A stretch of 64,000 bases of DNA, taken from Bacteroides stercorirosoris. GTDB lineage: Bacteria; Bacteroidota; Bacteroidia; Bacteroidales; Bacteroidaceae. The stretch lies in contig NZ_FQZN01000010.1 of NCBI RefSeq assembly GCF_900142015.1, positions 62,001 to 126,000 on the forward strand, given 5' to 3'. Below, piece after piece: positions 28,302 to 37,759 of this stretch. The position numbers and the translations under genes were made by a program. How positions within the stretch are numbered: the first letter of the stretch is position 1; the number at the start of each line of letters is the position of its first letter. The notes below the pieces were generated by a model, which saw only the letters and a program-made list of their open reading frames with translations, had not been told where the DNA came from and made no database searches.

Positions 28302-31300
28302 CTAATTTCGTCCCGCTTCCTTTCCATTCGAAGGTTCCTTTCGATAAGCCAACGGAGATACCCCGTAAAAGTCCTTGAAGCATCGACTGAAGTAACGGGG
28401 AGAAGCAAACCCCAATTGATAAGATATCTCCGATATATTATATTGAGGGGCTTCCTGTAACATCCGCAACGCTTCTTCCAATTTCAGTTTTAAAGTAAAC
28501 TCATTGGGAGTGAGCCCTACCACTTCTTTCAGACGGGCAAACATTTTACTACGCCCCATATTCAGTTCGGAAGCCAACATACTCATATCAAAGTCCGGAT
28601 TATCAAAATTACGTTTTATAATTCTTGTTGCTTTATCCAGCAATTCCTGATCCACTACATTCAAAATTCCAGTTTCCGGAATTGCCGTTACTTCAACCTG
28701 TGCCACTTTACCGAGCAATTTTTTTCTACTCTTCAACAAATTACCGCAACGGGTTAATAGCAATTTCACATTAAACGGTTTTGTGATATAATCATCCGCA
28801 CCAAACATATACCCTTCTATCGTGCAATCTTCCGAAGTTTGTGCCGTAAGCAATACTACCGGCATATATGCCAGTTCCAGACAGTTCTTAATTTTATAGC
28901 ACATTTCCTTACCGGACATCACCGGCATCATCACGTCGCTGACCACAATATCCGGATGCCACTGTTGCGCCATTTCAAAGCCCACTTGCCCGTTAGTAGC
29001 CTTATACACCGTGTATGTGGGCGAAAAGATGCTCACCAGCATTTCCAACACTTCTTCATCATCTTCAACAAGCAGCACACGCGGCATTCCTTCATTTTTG
29101 TCTTCTATCATATCCAGGTCTGCCTCACTCCTTTCCATCGTATCGTTCAGCAACGTTATTTCATCCATAAGCATATCCTGATGATCAGAGAAAGCCCTTA
29201 CCGTCTTTTCATACTCCAATTCTTCCCGTGTGAAGTGTCCGTTCCCAACAGGCAGACATATCCTGAAAGTACTTCCTTCCCCCAGCACGCTATCTACTTT
29301 TATTACTCCCTTATGCGCATCCACTATCCCTTTAAGCAGGGCTAACCCTATGCCACTGCCCATGAGCCCTTTACCGGAGTATTCATCCCCCACCTGATAG
29401 AAACGTTCGAATATCTTTTGCTTGTCGTCCGGAGAAATCCCACAACCGGTGTCCGCCACCGCTATCTCAACCATCCGCTGCTGCCGTCTAACAGAAACCT
29501 TTATACTTTTTCCTTCCGGGGTATACTTAAATGCGTTCGACAGCAAATTAAAGACTACCTTCTGCATCTGCACCGGATCGAACCATAAATCAATCTCTTC
29601 TCCCGTATTTTCAAATGCGTACTCTATATTCCTTTTACGGGCAAAATCGGCAAACAACCGATAGATGTCTTGCACAAAAGAGACTGCTTCCACACGCTCC
29701 ACTTTCAGTTTCATGAAGCCTTGCTCCTGTTTACGGAAGTCCAGCAATTCCGTTATGAGAAGACGTAGATTAATCGCATTCTTATGTATTCCATGCAAGC
29801 GCTTGTTTACGGCAGGAGCCAGTTTCTCCATTTGCAACAGCATCTCTACCTGGCCAATTATCAAAGTCAACGGAGTACGGAATTCATGTGAAATATTTGT
29901 GAAGAAACGCAGTTTCACTTTGTTTACCTCTTCTATCCGCTCTTTCTCATTCTTTTCTTCAGCCAACGACAAAGCCAACGCCCTGCGTGCCATCTTCACC
30001 CGCCAGAAACTGTAAACAATGCCCGCAACCACAAGAAAGTACAACAAAAATGCCCAAAACGTAGCAAACCAAGGACGATGTATCGTTATATCAAGCCTTA
30101 TTTCCTGGCCTTCTTCATTTCTCACCTTAGTTCCCGATTCACGCACTTTCAACACATAATTGCCCGGAGCCAAATTTGTATAATTCACGCGCAACTGGTC
30201 TGTCAAAATCCAATCTTTATCAAAACCTTCCAATTTATAAAGGTATTCATCTTTTCCTTCCAGTTCCACGTAATTGGAACTGGAAAAATCAATCATGATA
30301 TTATTTTGCCCGGCAGAAAGGTCCAAATGTTTTGTAAATGACAGGGATTGGGACAACACACCCGAACCATCATCAGGAGAAACCTTCACGTTATTGATGT
30401 AAAGATTGGAGAAATAGAATCCGGACGCACCGCCTTCATTCTCCTGATACAAATCCTTCTCTCTGAATGCAATCATTCCATCCACTCCTCCCATATAAAT
30501 CCGATCATCATCGGCCATCAGAATACCACCACCCTCGGCCACTGCCGAAATGCCGCCCTTAAGCCCCAATTCAATAGAATATATAGAATAATTAAAGGGA
30601 GAATAAATAGAAAAACCCTCATCGCAGGTTATCAAAATATTATTCATATGTGTTTCTGCCAGATTATAGCAAAAATCGCTCAGAAGATGGCTATTCTTTT
30701 TTGTATAATGTTTCCAGTTCCCCGTTTCATGACTATAGGAATATACACCATCTCCCAAGGTAGCAATATAAACCGTCCCGTCAGCCGCTTCCATTATCTG
30801 GGTTATCCGGGTACCGGCAGTAGTGCCTCCCTCCAACTTGATGCATTCCAGCTGATCCCAATTCCCTGTTTTCATCCTGTAAAGTTTGAAATCGGCCGCC
30901 AACCAGATGTATCCTCTCGAATCCATCTCAAACGTCAGGAAAAGGCGTTCTTTACTAAGTAACTGAAACTCATTCCGTTCCGGATGAATTCGCCAAAAGC
31001 CGTTACGGGCAGTTACATACAACCAACCATTTTTAAATAAAGAATGATAGATGATATGATTCGGTCCTTCTCCTGTCTGCCTGTAATGGTCCAGATAATG
31101 ATAGAAACGGGCGCTTTTTCTGTCATAACAGCTTATTCCCCCAGTATATGTGCCAATATATACCCGGTCGTGTTGCCTGTCATAACTCAGTGTTTTTATA
31201 TTATTGTGCAGAACGGAATTCTTCCCGGCAGAGGTGTAATAAGTAAAAGTTCCGGTCGCTCTGTTCAGTAAGTTCACCCCGCCCCCATCCGTGCCAATCC

Positions 31301-32345
31301 ACAGATTATGGTCCTTATCTTCAACCATCTGCCCCACAATAGGGAAGTTCAGACAATGATTATTGACGTTATCATGAGGGTAATACAAAAATACGTCTTT
31401 CGACTGATTGAAATAATTAACGCCGCCATAATAAGTACCCACCCAGATAGTGCCTTGCCTGTCTTTATAAAGCGAGAAAACAGACTGATGCTCCAAAGAA
31501 CCCGGATGATAGTCGGGCCGATAAACGCGATATGTATCCAGATAAGGATTATAGACTTGCAGCCCTTCAAAGGTGCCAAACCAAATATTCTGCCGTTCAT
31601 CCTCCACAAAACCTCGTATTTGCAAACTTACGACACGTGTGGGCGAATGCTCTTCCTTTATTAACTTTCCATCCCGACCCACCTTATATAATCCTTTCAT
31701 TCGCGAAGCAATCCACAGCTCCTTACGGCTACTCACAAATAATTTAAAGATTTCAATATCAGGCAACACACATTTTAATTCATCCCCCACCAATACATAT
31801 AAGCCGTTTGCCGTTCCTATCCATATCTTCTCACCCATTTTTTCCATGCACATGACAGTGGCAGTACCCAACTTGCGATAAAAATGCAATGAATCCTCCT
31901 CCGAGTCATATCTGAACAAAGAGTCACGAATGGTACACCACACCTCTTTGTCTAAAACTGCCAAAGCACCGACGCCTGTCGGAATGACCTTCCGAAACGC
32001 TTCCTTACGGATATCATACTTTATCAGAGACCCGCTATTTATCATCAGAACATTCCCCTGCGAATCGCCCACAATCTCGTTGACGACCCCATTAATAAGC
32101 CCTTTTTCCCAGTGCTGATTATTAATAATGTCATAAGACTTATATCTGGAAATCTGATTGCCGTCATAGACATTCACACCTTCATTCGTTCCGAACCACA
32201 TCCGTCCTAAAGTATCCTGATAAATAGAAAGTACGGAAGGGCTGGAAAGTCCGTCTTTCATTGTCAATTTCTTAAAATACTGTCCATGTGATTCCGCACA
32301 CAATAATATCAACGCAAATAACGATATATATCTAAGTCGGCTCAT
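28302..32345 (-). CDS. Hybrid two-component system regulator (HTCS), PUL 1
   Basis: 1347 aa from the ATG at 32345 (MSRLRYISLFALILLCAESHG, a signal peptide); an upstream frame to 32465 is not needed. Order: periplasmic two-propeller sensor with Reg_prop repeats (about 25-690), Y_Y_Y domain (about 705-775), one membrane segment (FWAFLLYFLVVAGIVYSFW), histidine kinase with phospho-acceptor H~821 in NISHEFRTPLT and HATPase motifs NLLSNAFKYTPEG and DTGCGI, receiver domain with Asp ~1138 in VVSDVMMPVM, and an AraC-type DNA-binding domain ending LAYRKEPSNGK. It should sense an oligosaccharide in the periplasm and switch on the flanking operons. Encoded between the SusC/D operon and the divergent GH105-PL8 operon. 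Confidence 0.96.
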   Translation of the reverse strand: MSRLRYISLFALILLCAESHGQYFKKLTMKDGLSSPSVLSIYQDTLGRMWFGTNEGVNVYDGNQISRYKSYDIINNQHWEKGLINGVVNEIVGDSQGNVLMINSGSLIKYDIRKEAFRKVIPTGVGALAVLDKEVWCTIRDSLFRYDSEEDSLHFYRKLGTATVMCMEKMGEKIWIGTANGLYVLVGDELKCVLPDIEIFKLFVSSRKELWIASRMKGLYKVGRDGKLIKEEHSPTRVVSLQIRGFVEDERQNIWFGTFEGLQVYNPYLDTYRVYRPDYHPGSLEHQSVFSLYKDRQGTIWVGTYYGGVNYFNQSKDVFLYYPHDNVNNHCLNFPIVGQMVEDKDHNLWIGTDGGGVNLLNRATGTFTYYTSAGKNSVLHNNIKTLSYDRQHDRVYIGTYTGGISCYDRKSARFYHYLDHYRQTGEGPNHIIYHSLFKNGWLYVTARNGFWRIHPERNEFQLLSKERLFLTFEMDSRGYIWLAADFKLYRMKTGNWDQLECIKLEGGTTAGTRITQIMEAADGTVYIATLGDGVYSYSHETGNWKHYTKKNSHLLSDFCYNLAETHMNNILITCDEGFSIYSPFNYSIYSIELGLKGGISAVAEGGGILMADDDRIYMGGVDGMIAFREKDLYQENEGGASGFYFSNLYINNVKVSPDDGSGVLSQSLSFTKHLDLSAGQNNIMIDFSSSNYVELEGKDEYLYKLEGFDKDWILTDQLRVNYTNLAPGNYVLKVRESGTKVRNEEGQEIRLDITIHRPWFATFWAFLLYFLVVAGIVYSFWRVKMARRALALSLAEEKNEKERIEEVNKVKLRFFTNISHEFRTPLTLIIGQVEMLLQMEKLAPAVNKRLHGIHKNAINLRLLITELLDFRKQEQGFMKLKVERVEAVSFVQDIYRLFADFARKRNIEYAFENTGEEIDLWFDPVQMQKVVFNLLSNAFKYTPEGKSIKVSVRRQQRMVEIAVADTGCGISPDDKQKIFERFYQVGDEYSGKGLMGSGIGLALLKGIVDAHKGVIKVDSVLGEGSTFRICLPVGNGHFTREELEYEKTVRAFSDHQDMLMDEITLLNDTMERSEADLDMIEDKNEGMPRVLLVEDDEEVLEMLVSIFSPTYTVYKATNGQVGFEMAQQWHPDIVVSDVMMPVMSGKEMCYKIKNCLELAYMPVVLLTAQTSEDCTIEGYMFGADDYITKPFNVKLLLTRCGNLLKSRKKLLGKVAQVEVTAIPETGILNVVDQELLDKATRIIKRNFDNPDFDMSMLASELNMGRSKMFARLKEVVGLTPNEFTLKLKLEEALRMLQEAPQYNISEISYQLGFASPRYFSRCFKDFYGVSPLAYRKEPSNGKEAGRN

Positions 32346-32387
32346 AGTAATATAGTGCTTAAGATTAATCCACGTGCATAGTGTTTG

Positions 32388-32418
32388 CAAAATTATCCAA
32401 AAGAGTTCAAATAACAAT
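32388..32418 (-). promoter_or_regulatory. Promoter of the PUL 1 HTCS gene
   Basis: Minus-strand TAATTTTG (32388-32395) fits TAnnTTTG; ATTG (32415-32418) lies 19 bp upstream as a -33 element. It gives a leader of about 35-40 nt before the ATG at 32345. Confidence 0.55.
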
Positions 32419-32457
32419 GTACTCTTCACTCCTTTTTTACATCCTGTCATGTCAAAT

Positions 32458-32489
32458 CCGTCCATTTTTGTGGCACTAATTGTCCATTC
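32458..32489 (+). promoter_or_regulatory. Candidate HTCS operator of the GH105-PL8 operon (PUL 1)
   Basis: GTCCATT occurs at 32460 and 32482 (22-bp period) around TGTGGCACTAATTGTCC (32469-32485), the same arrangement found upstream of the PUL 1 SusC gene (CGTCC, 5-6 nt, TGTGGCAC..ATTGTCC). Confidence 0.6.
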
Positions 32490-32512
32490 GGATCCGCTAT
32501 GGATAATATGAT

Positions 32513-32543
32513 TCTGAGTTATTGAGAAAAACGGGTATCTTTG
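32513..32543 (+). promoter_or_regulatory. Candidate promoter of the GH105-PL8 operon
   Basis: TATCTTTG (32536-32543) matches TAnnTTTG, with TCTG (32513-32516) 19 bp upstream as a weak -33. The ATG at 32560 lies 17 nt beyond. A -7 closer to the operator was not evident. Confidence 0.45.
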
Positions 32544-32559
32544 CTCTTGATTTTAATAC

Positions 32560-33681
32560 ATGAAAAAAGATATGAAACGTTTAATCATTTATTCCATTTT
32601 ATCCATCGCTGCCATATATACGTATGGGCAGAGCAATTTCAGCAAAACAGATGTAAAATCCATAATGAAACGTGTTGCCGACTGGCAGATAGCCAATCCG
32701 GCAAAGGGACATGAGCATGATGACCTCAACTGGACATATGCCGCACTCTATATGGGAATGATAGATTGGGCTGAATTAACGGAGAAAGAAGACGGAGACA
32801 GTTCTTACTATGAATGGTTGATGAAAATTGGCCGTCGCAATGCCTGGCAAGTAGGGAAATACATGTATCATGCGGATCATATAGCTGTAGGGCAGGTATT
32901 TCTGGATATGTACCAGAAGTATCACGACCGCAACATGCTGCTTCCCACACTGGCACGCACGGAATTCGTCATCAATCACCCGTCAGCCAGCACATTGGAA
33001 CTGGACTACAGGAACATGAGCAGTTTAGAACGTTGGTCATGGTGCGATGCCTTATTTATGGCTCCCCCCGTATATGCCAAAATGTATATGCTGACAAACG
33101 ACTGGAAATACATCGAATTCATGAACCGGGAATATAAGGCAACTTACGACTATTTGTTTGATAAAGAAGAAAAACTGTTCTACAGAGATCACCGCTATTT
33201 CAAACAAAAAGAAGCCAATGGCGCAAAAGTATTCTGGGGACGCGGAAACGGCTGGGTTTTGGGAGGTCTTTGCGAAATTCTGCAAACCCTGCCACGCAAC
33301 AACATGTACCGCCAGTTCTATCAGGATTTATTCATCACCCTATCCGAGCGCATAGTCCAGTTGCAAGGCAAAGACGGATATTGGCATGCAAGCCTTCTGG
33401 ATCCGGACTCTTATCCTTCTCCCGAAACAAGTGCCACAGGATTCATCGTATATGCATTAGCTTATGGTGTTAATGAAGGGTTATTGGATAAAACAGCTTT
33501 CATGCCCGTCATCGAAAAAGGATGGAAAGCACTGGTAAAAGCCGTAGAAAAAGATGGAAAGCTGGGTTATGTACAGCCCATCGGTGCTGACCCGAAGAAA
33601 GTAACCCGTGAAATGACGGAGGTGTATGGTGTGGGAGCATTCCTTTTGGCCGGAAATCAGATATATAAAATGGCTGAGTAG
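32560..33681 (+). CDS. GH105 unsaturated uronyl hydrolase, secreted
   Basis: 373 aa; the signal peptide ends near IYTYGQ (a start at the second Met, 32572, is equally possible). An (alpha/alpha)6-barrel protein of the YteR/RhiN family: catalytic Asp D163 in WCDALFMAPP, with D106 in HADHIAVGQ as second conserved acid, and WGRGNGWVLGGL. GH105 enzymes remove 4,5-unsaturated galacturonic or glucuronic acid from lyase products. Having both GH105 and GH88 in one PUL suggests two different unsaturated-uronate linkages. First gene of the divergent operon, 45 nt ahead of PL8. Confidence 0.92.
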   Translation: MKKDMKRLIIYSILSIAAIYTYGQSNFSKTDVKSIMKRVADWQIANPAKGHEHDDLNWTYAALYMGMIDWAELTEKEDGDSSYYEWLMKIGRRNAWQVGKYMYHADHIAVGQVFLDMYQKYHDRNMLLPTLARTEFVINHPSASTLELDYRNMSSLERWSWCDALFMAPPVYAKMYMLTNDWKYIEFMNREYKATYDYLFDKEEKLFYRDHRYFKQKEANGAKVFWGRGNGWVLGGLCEILQTLPRNNMYRQFYQDLFITLSERIVQLQGKDGYWHASLLDPDSYPSPETSATGFIVYALAYGVNEGLLDKTAFMPVIEKGWKALVKAVEKDGKLGYVQPIGADPKKVTREMTEVYGVGAFLLAGNQIYKMAE

Positions 33682-33726
33682 AAAAAAGATAATTATCATA
33701 TATAAACTAATAACGTTGAAAACAAT

Positions 33727-35877
33727 ATGAAAATCACAGTTCATCTTATTATATTGTTCATCATGAGCAGTATGATATCGGCAAAGGCAAATGCAGTGGC
33801 CAACCTCAATCCTCCGGGCAACAACAACGACTTTGAAGTATTGATGCAAAAAATCAGGACTGACTTCGCCAAGAACCCTTCCATTGACGAAGCCCTGAAG
33901 AAATACAATGAGGCTGACGGATCATTTACAGATGTGGATTATGGCAGCATACAGCGAACCAATTGGCCTCCTTTGGAACACATCGACCGCCTGTACAATT
34001 TCGTATTCGCATACACCAATCCGAGTAATAAACATTATAAGGACGAGAATCTCTTTATCAAAATACAGCAAGGACTGGAATACTGGCATGAGCGCAATCC
34101 CTGGTGTCATAACTGGTGGTACAATCAAATTGCCGAGCCCCAACGCCTGGGAGTATTACTGATACAAATGCGGACAGGAGCAAAACAGTTGAACAAGGAA
34201 TTGGAAAATAAAATACTGGAAAGAATTAAAACAGACGGAGGAGATCCCGCCAAATGGACAGGAGCTAACCGCACGGACATTGCCCTGCACTGGATATATC
34301 GTGCATGTCTTTCTGAAAATGAAGCAGACTTGAAATTTGCCCTCGAAAATGTTTATAATCCAATTGTATATACCACAAAAGAAGGGTTTCAGCATGACAA
34401 CAGTTACTTCCAGCACGGACAACAACTCTATATCGGTGGATACGGAGATGAAATTCTGAAAGGGGTAACTCAAATAGCCATGTACACCAAAGGTACCCAA
34501 TATGCAATTCCGCAAGACAAGTTAGCCCTACTAAGCAAATTCATGCGCGAAACCTATTATTCTACCATACGCGGTCAATACATGTTGTTTGACGTGTTAG
34601 GAAGAGGCGTAAGCCGTCCCGGAGTCACCAAAAAGGCACACACAGCACTATTTGCCAAACGCATGGTTGAACTGGACCCGGAGCATGCCAATGAATTTAA
34701 AGAAATCATTGCCCGCCTGAACGGCAAACAGCCTGCCAATTATGCGCTGGCAGCAAAACATACTCACTATTTCCGGGGAGATTATACCTTGCACGTACGT
34801 CCCACTTATACTTTTGACGTGCGTATGGTATCTACCCGCACAGCCCGTTGCGAATATGGAAATGGAGAAAACCTAAAGACCTACTTCATGTCCGACGGAT
34901 GTACCAATATAGTAGTCGATGGAAACGAATATGATGAAATCTTCCCCGTCTGGAACTGGACTCGCATTCCCGGAACAACCGCTCCGCAAGTTGATGAAAT
35001 CCCTATGGCAGCCAGTGATTGGCAGACTCCCGGAACATCAACCTTTGCCGGAGGCGTATCCGACAGCCTATGCGGAGCATCAGTCTATTCCTACACAGAC
35101 TCGTATGCCGGAATCAATACAAGCGCACGCAAAGCATGGTTCTTTTTCGATGATGAAGTAGTATGTCTTGGGGCAGGCATACACTCCACATCACCGCACC
35201 CCATATTCACAACTATCAATCAATGCCTGTCTTCTGCTGAGAGTGCCTTAGTCTGCCAGAAAGGAAAAATCTCCGATATCAACGAGGGAACTTTCAATTA
35301 CAGCTCTCCCGAGTGGATCCTACACAACAAAGTAGGATATTTACTGCCGGACGGACAACAAGTAGTTGCAACCAACCAACTGCAAACAGGAAGTTGGTAC
35401 GATATTAATCATTCCACTTCCAAAGGTGCCATACAGAAAAAAGTATTCACTCTATGTTTGAATCATGGCATTACACCGGAACTGGCAACTTATGCCTACA
35501 TTGTTGTGCCCGGCATTCAATCCGCCGAGGAGATGAAGAACTACCGACGCAAAAACAATGTCGAAATTTTAGCCAATACAGAAAATGTACAAGTAGTAAG
35601 AAATAAAAAGGCTGGTATCTGGCAGATGGTATTTTATAATGCAGGAGAATTCACCAGCAAAGACATGACAGTAAGAACAAACAAAGGTTGCACTTTGATA
35701 ATCAAGAACATAGATAAAGATAAAGCTGAAGTTCATATTGCCGACCCTGCACAATCCCAGTCCGGCATAGTCGTAAATATTTATAGCAAAAAACGTTCGG
35801 GAACCGTTAATTGCGACTTCAGCAATAGCGATGTCTATGCCGGACGTACCCAGGCATTTAAGATTCAACTTAAATAA
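33727..35877 (+). CDS. PL8-family polysaccharide lyase (hyaluronate/chondroitin/xanthan lyase type), secreted
   Basis: 716 aa with a signal peptide (cleavage near SAKANA). N-terminal (alpha/alpha) toroid (about 35-370) and C-terminal beta-sandwich domains. PL8 motifs: HNWWYNQIAEPQRLG (about 128-142), N181 in TGANRTD, H230 and Y239 in YFQHGQQLYIGGYG, R293 and R297 in LGRGVSR. The spacings H-Y (+9), H-R (+63) and H-R (+67) equal those I recall for chondroitin AC lyase, so the catalytic set is complete. It cleaves a uronic-acid polysaccharide by beta-elimination, leaving unsaturated ends for GH88 and GH105. Which polysaccharide (chondroitin, hyaluronan, xanthan or another) cannot be told. A strong terminator follows. 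Confidence 0.9.
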   Translation: MKITVHLIILFIMSSMISAKANAVANLNPPGNNNDFEVLMQKIRTDFAKNPSIDEALKKYNEADGSFTDVDYGSIQRTNWPPLEHIDRLYNFVFAYTNPSNKHYKDENLFIKIQQGLEYWHERNPWCHNWWYNQIAEPQRLGVLLIQMRTGAKQLNKELENKILERIKTDGGDPAKWTGANRTDIALHWIYRACLSENEADLKFALENVYNPIVYTTKEGFQHDNSYFQHGQQLYIGGYGDEILKGVTQIAMYTKGTQYAIPQDKLALLSKFMRETYYSTIRGQYMLFDVLGRGVSRPGVTKKAHTALFAKRMVELDPEHANEFKEIIARLNGKQPANYALAAKHTHYFRGDYTLHVRPTYTFDVRMVSTRTARCEYGNGENLKTYFMSDGCTNIVVDGNEYDEIFPVWNWTRIPGTTAPQVDEIPMAASDWQTPGTSTFAGGVSDSLCGASVYSYTDSYAGINTSARKAWFFFDDEVVCLGAGIHSTSPHPIFTTINQCLSSAESALVCQKGKISDINEGTFNYSSPEWILHNKVGYLLPDGQQVVATNQLQTGSWYDINHSTSKGAIQKKVFTLCLNHGITPELATYAYIVVPGIQSAEEMKNYRRKNNVEILANTENVQVVRNKKAGIWQMVFYNAGEFTSKDMTVRTNKGCTLIIKNIDKDKAEVHIADPAQSQSGIVVNIYSKKRSGTVNCDFSNSDVYAGRTQAFKIQLK

Positions 35878-35915
35878 ATAAGACCTTAAAAAATCAACTG
35901 ACACAATCCCCCAAA

Positions 35916-35967
35916 AGAAGCCTCAACCCAAGTTGCCCCCCTCAACCGGTTGAGGCTTCTCTATTTT
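35916..35967 (+). terminator. Terminator of the GH105-PL8 operon
   Basis: A perfect 13-bp stem AGAAGCCTCAACC (35916-35928) with GGTTGAGGCTTCT (35948-35960), 19-nt loop, followed by CTATTTTTT. Confidence 0.85.
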
Positions 35968-35980
35968 TTACCTTATAAAC

Positions 35981-36014
35981 AGAAAAAAGGCAGTAACTTC
36001 CCAGCTACTGCCTT
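35981..36014 (-). terminator. Terminator of the SPOR lipoprotein gene
   Basis: A 9-bp stem AAGGCAGTA (35987-35995) with TACTGCCTT (36006-36014). On the minus strand it is followed by six T residues, fitting termination after the gene that ends at 36064. Confidence 0.75.
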
Positions 36015-36063
36015 ATTTTGAAAGAGAAAACTCCCTTTCTATAATTACCAAAAAGAATTCTAT

Positions 36064-36570
36064 TTATTTAAGACGATACAGCAACCAAGCACTCTGGAAG
36101 TCCTTACGATTAGAATACTTAGATTTGAAAGCATCACGCGCGTCAGCTGCAGAAGCTCTGTCAGCGAAAGTGCTAACAATCACACGATACATAGCTGCAT
36201 CCGGATTAAAGGCGATAACTGCGCTATAACCTTCCTTATCCAGAAAATCCTTCAGGCTTTCAGCATTGGCTTTCACGCTAAAGCTACCGCAAACCACGCT
36301 ATAGTCTTTCAAACCACCAACACCCGATACAACCTCAACTTTCTCCTGACGTACACCAGCAGTTGCAACAGGCACACTTTCTACTACCTTGGCTTCAACC
36401 GGAGCACTGACTACCGGAGATACTTCTACCGGTTCGGTAGTCTGAGGTTCAGCCAACTCTTGTTGCTTTGCCTTCTCATATGCTTTTTTATAAGCGCTTT
36501 CACTTGATTTACAAGAAGAGAATGCCAATACAACGCACAATCCCATTCCTAAAATGGCTAATTTTTTCAT
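36064..36570 (-). CDS. SPOR-domain lipoprotein
   Basis: 168 aa from the ATG at 36570 (an ATG two codons upstream is also in frame). Lipobox in LAFSSCKSS. A short helical stretch (SAYKKAYEKAKQQELAE), then a low-complexity Val/Pro/Glu linker, then a C-terminal SPOR domain (about 95-168: YSVVCGSFSVKANAESLKDF ... YRVIVSTF). SPOR domains bind denuded peptidoglycan, often at the division site. It is transcribed alone, with its own terminator downstream. Confidence 0.88.
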   Translation of the reverse strand: MKKLAILGMGLCVVLAFSSCKSSESAYKKAYEKAKQQELAEPQTTEPVEVSPVVSAPVEAKVVESVPVATAGVRQEKVEVVSGVGGLKDYSVVCGSFSVKANAESLKDFLDKEGYSAVIAFNPDAAMYRVIVSTFADRASAADARDAFKSKYSNRKDFQSAWLLYRLK

Positions 36571-36622
36571 AATCATATTGTTTTTGTTAATAATTTCTAT
36601 GTCTATTCTTTAAATACTCTAC

Positions 36623-37033
36623 TCAATATTTACGGAATATATAGTGAATTCCTGCGTATTCCAAACGGAGGGATGAAGAAGTCAGTTCTTCCATTGTAAA
36701 CGTCCGTTCTCCATTCTCCCACCCCATATACAATGCATAGTTTTCTTCCTCTATGCTTTCAGGCAGCAAAATAATAGAAATTTTATCTCCTTTCAAAGAA
36801 TAATTCCCAAAAAACGTTTGATAGCCACCATTTTTCAACAAACAGATGGCTGAAAAGCTGCCTTTCTGAAAATTATAGAAGATACTATCCTGACGCTCCA
36901 CGGAACCGTCAGCATATTGATATTGCCTCAATTGCCACTTATTGTCCAAATCGCCGTCCGTATTACTACAAGCAACCAGTATAAGTGCTATCAACCCGAT
37001 AATCAGAAATATCTTTTTTTTCTGTATTCTCAT
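36623..37033 (-). CDS. Small lipocalin-like lipoprotein
   Basis: 136 aa from the ATG at 37033 (MRIQKKKIFLIIGLIALILVAC), giving a clean lipoprotein signal; a start at 37069 would add 12 residues without purpose. The mature part resembles the small lipocalin-like Bacteroides families (DUF4847-like): NKWQLRQYQYADGS, then YNFQKGSFSAICLL and GNYSLKGDKISIIL as beta-strands. Ligand unknown. It precedes the SPOR gene by about 50 nt on the same strand, so co-transcription is possible. Confidence 0.7.
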   Translation of the reverse strand: MRIQKKKIFLIIGLIALILVACSNTDGDLDNKWQLRQYQYADGSVERQDSIFYNFQKGSFSAICLLKNGGYQTFFGNYSLKGDKISIILLPESIEEENYALYMGWENGERTFTMEELTSSSLRLEYAGIHYIFRKY

Positions 37034-37268
37034 GTAGCTCATATTCCGAATAATAGGACAAATGTACACGGAACAATCAAGCTGAACGTTACTCTTGTAG
37101 TTAAATTTAATTAAACGAATAAAATGATAAAACTGTGAGGAGGAGAATAGTCGAATTTAATTCGTCATGATGTAGACAGAGGTGTTATTTTCCCCCTATG
37201 ACACCTCTCTATTGTAGAAATGACTTTCACAGGCGTTTCTTATTTCACAGCCTGCCTATCGGGATATA

Positions 37269-37400
37269 CTTCATTGCCTACTTTCTCTTCGTTGCACTAT
37301 AGTATACTTTGCGGATAACTATAGTCAAACGCAAGGATAACTATAGTGTTCCTTGCGAATAACTATAGTTAAACGAAAAGAAAGTAGGCAATGAAGAAAA
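37269..37400. repeat. Palindromic 22-bp-period array with AACTATAGTT cores
   Basis: Four internal units start at 37291, 37313, 37335 and 37357, each exactly 22 bp, sharing (G)ATAACTATAGT; AACTATAGTT is itself a perfect palindrome. The array is enclosed by 25-bp inverted repeats (37269-37293 and 37372-37396, 24 of 25 matching, core TTCATTGCCTACTTTCT). The total is about 130 bp. It shares the 22-bp period and palindromic cores, but not sequence, with the GTAA/TTAC arrays near the HTCS genes. Confidence 0.8.
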
Positions 37401-37459
37401 TCTGAATGGGTAATGAAAGAAGTCCAAACAGCATCCTGACAAAGAATATCCGACTCACA

Positions 37460-37588
37460 TTATTCATTTAATGTAACTTTACTTGTTTTGCGTTGTTTAA
37501 TACGATTATACAACTTAACAAAGAACAAAACAACATAATTGAACTCATAAAGGGGAGACATGTAATAATAATCAAATTTAGTCTTCAT
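37460..37588 (-). CDS. Possible 42-aa small protein
   Basis: An ATG frame from 37588 to a TAA at 37460. The product is short, aromatic then basic: MKTKFDYYYMSPLYEFNYV followed by a hydrophobic stretch (VLFFVKLY) and NRIKQRKTSK, which could be a short membrane-associated peptide. It has no recognised family and no clear Shine-Dalgarno, but a well-formed promoter lies 26 nt upstream (37614-37645). It could equally be an untranslated or regulatory transcript. Confidence 0.4.
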   Translation of the reverse strand: MKTKFDYYYMSPLYEFNYVVLFFVKLYNRIKQRKTSKVTLNE

Positions 37589-37613
37589 AGTGCAATATTT
37601 TATGAGGTTTTCC

Positions 37614-37645
37614 CAAATATAGCTTATTATTTTGAGAAAAACAAA
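37614..37645 (-). promoter_or_regulatory. Bacteroides-type promoter ahead of the small frame
   Basis: Minus-strand TATATTTG (37614-37621) exactly fits TAnnTTTG, with TTTG at 37642-37645, a 20-bp spacing. Both boxes and the spacing match the consensus. Confidence 0.65.
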
Positions 37646-37759
37646 TAAAAATGAATGAAAACAGCGGAGAAAACACCAGTCCTCAGCACCTGACCAAGTA
37701 AAAAAATAAATATATCAAAAAAAAAGAAGTTAAGCGAACAACTATTCAAAGAAAAATGT

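Noticed and set aside
37291-37378. Short regular repeats resembling a CRISPR array
   Set aside because: Unit period is only 22 bp with about 9-bp variable parts, cores are palindromic, the array is bounded by inverted repeats and no cas genes are nearby.
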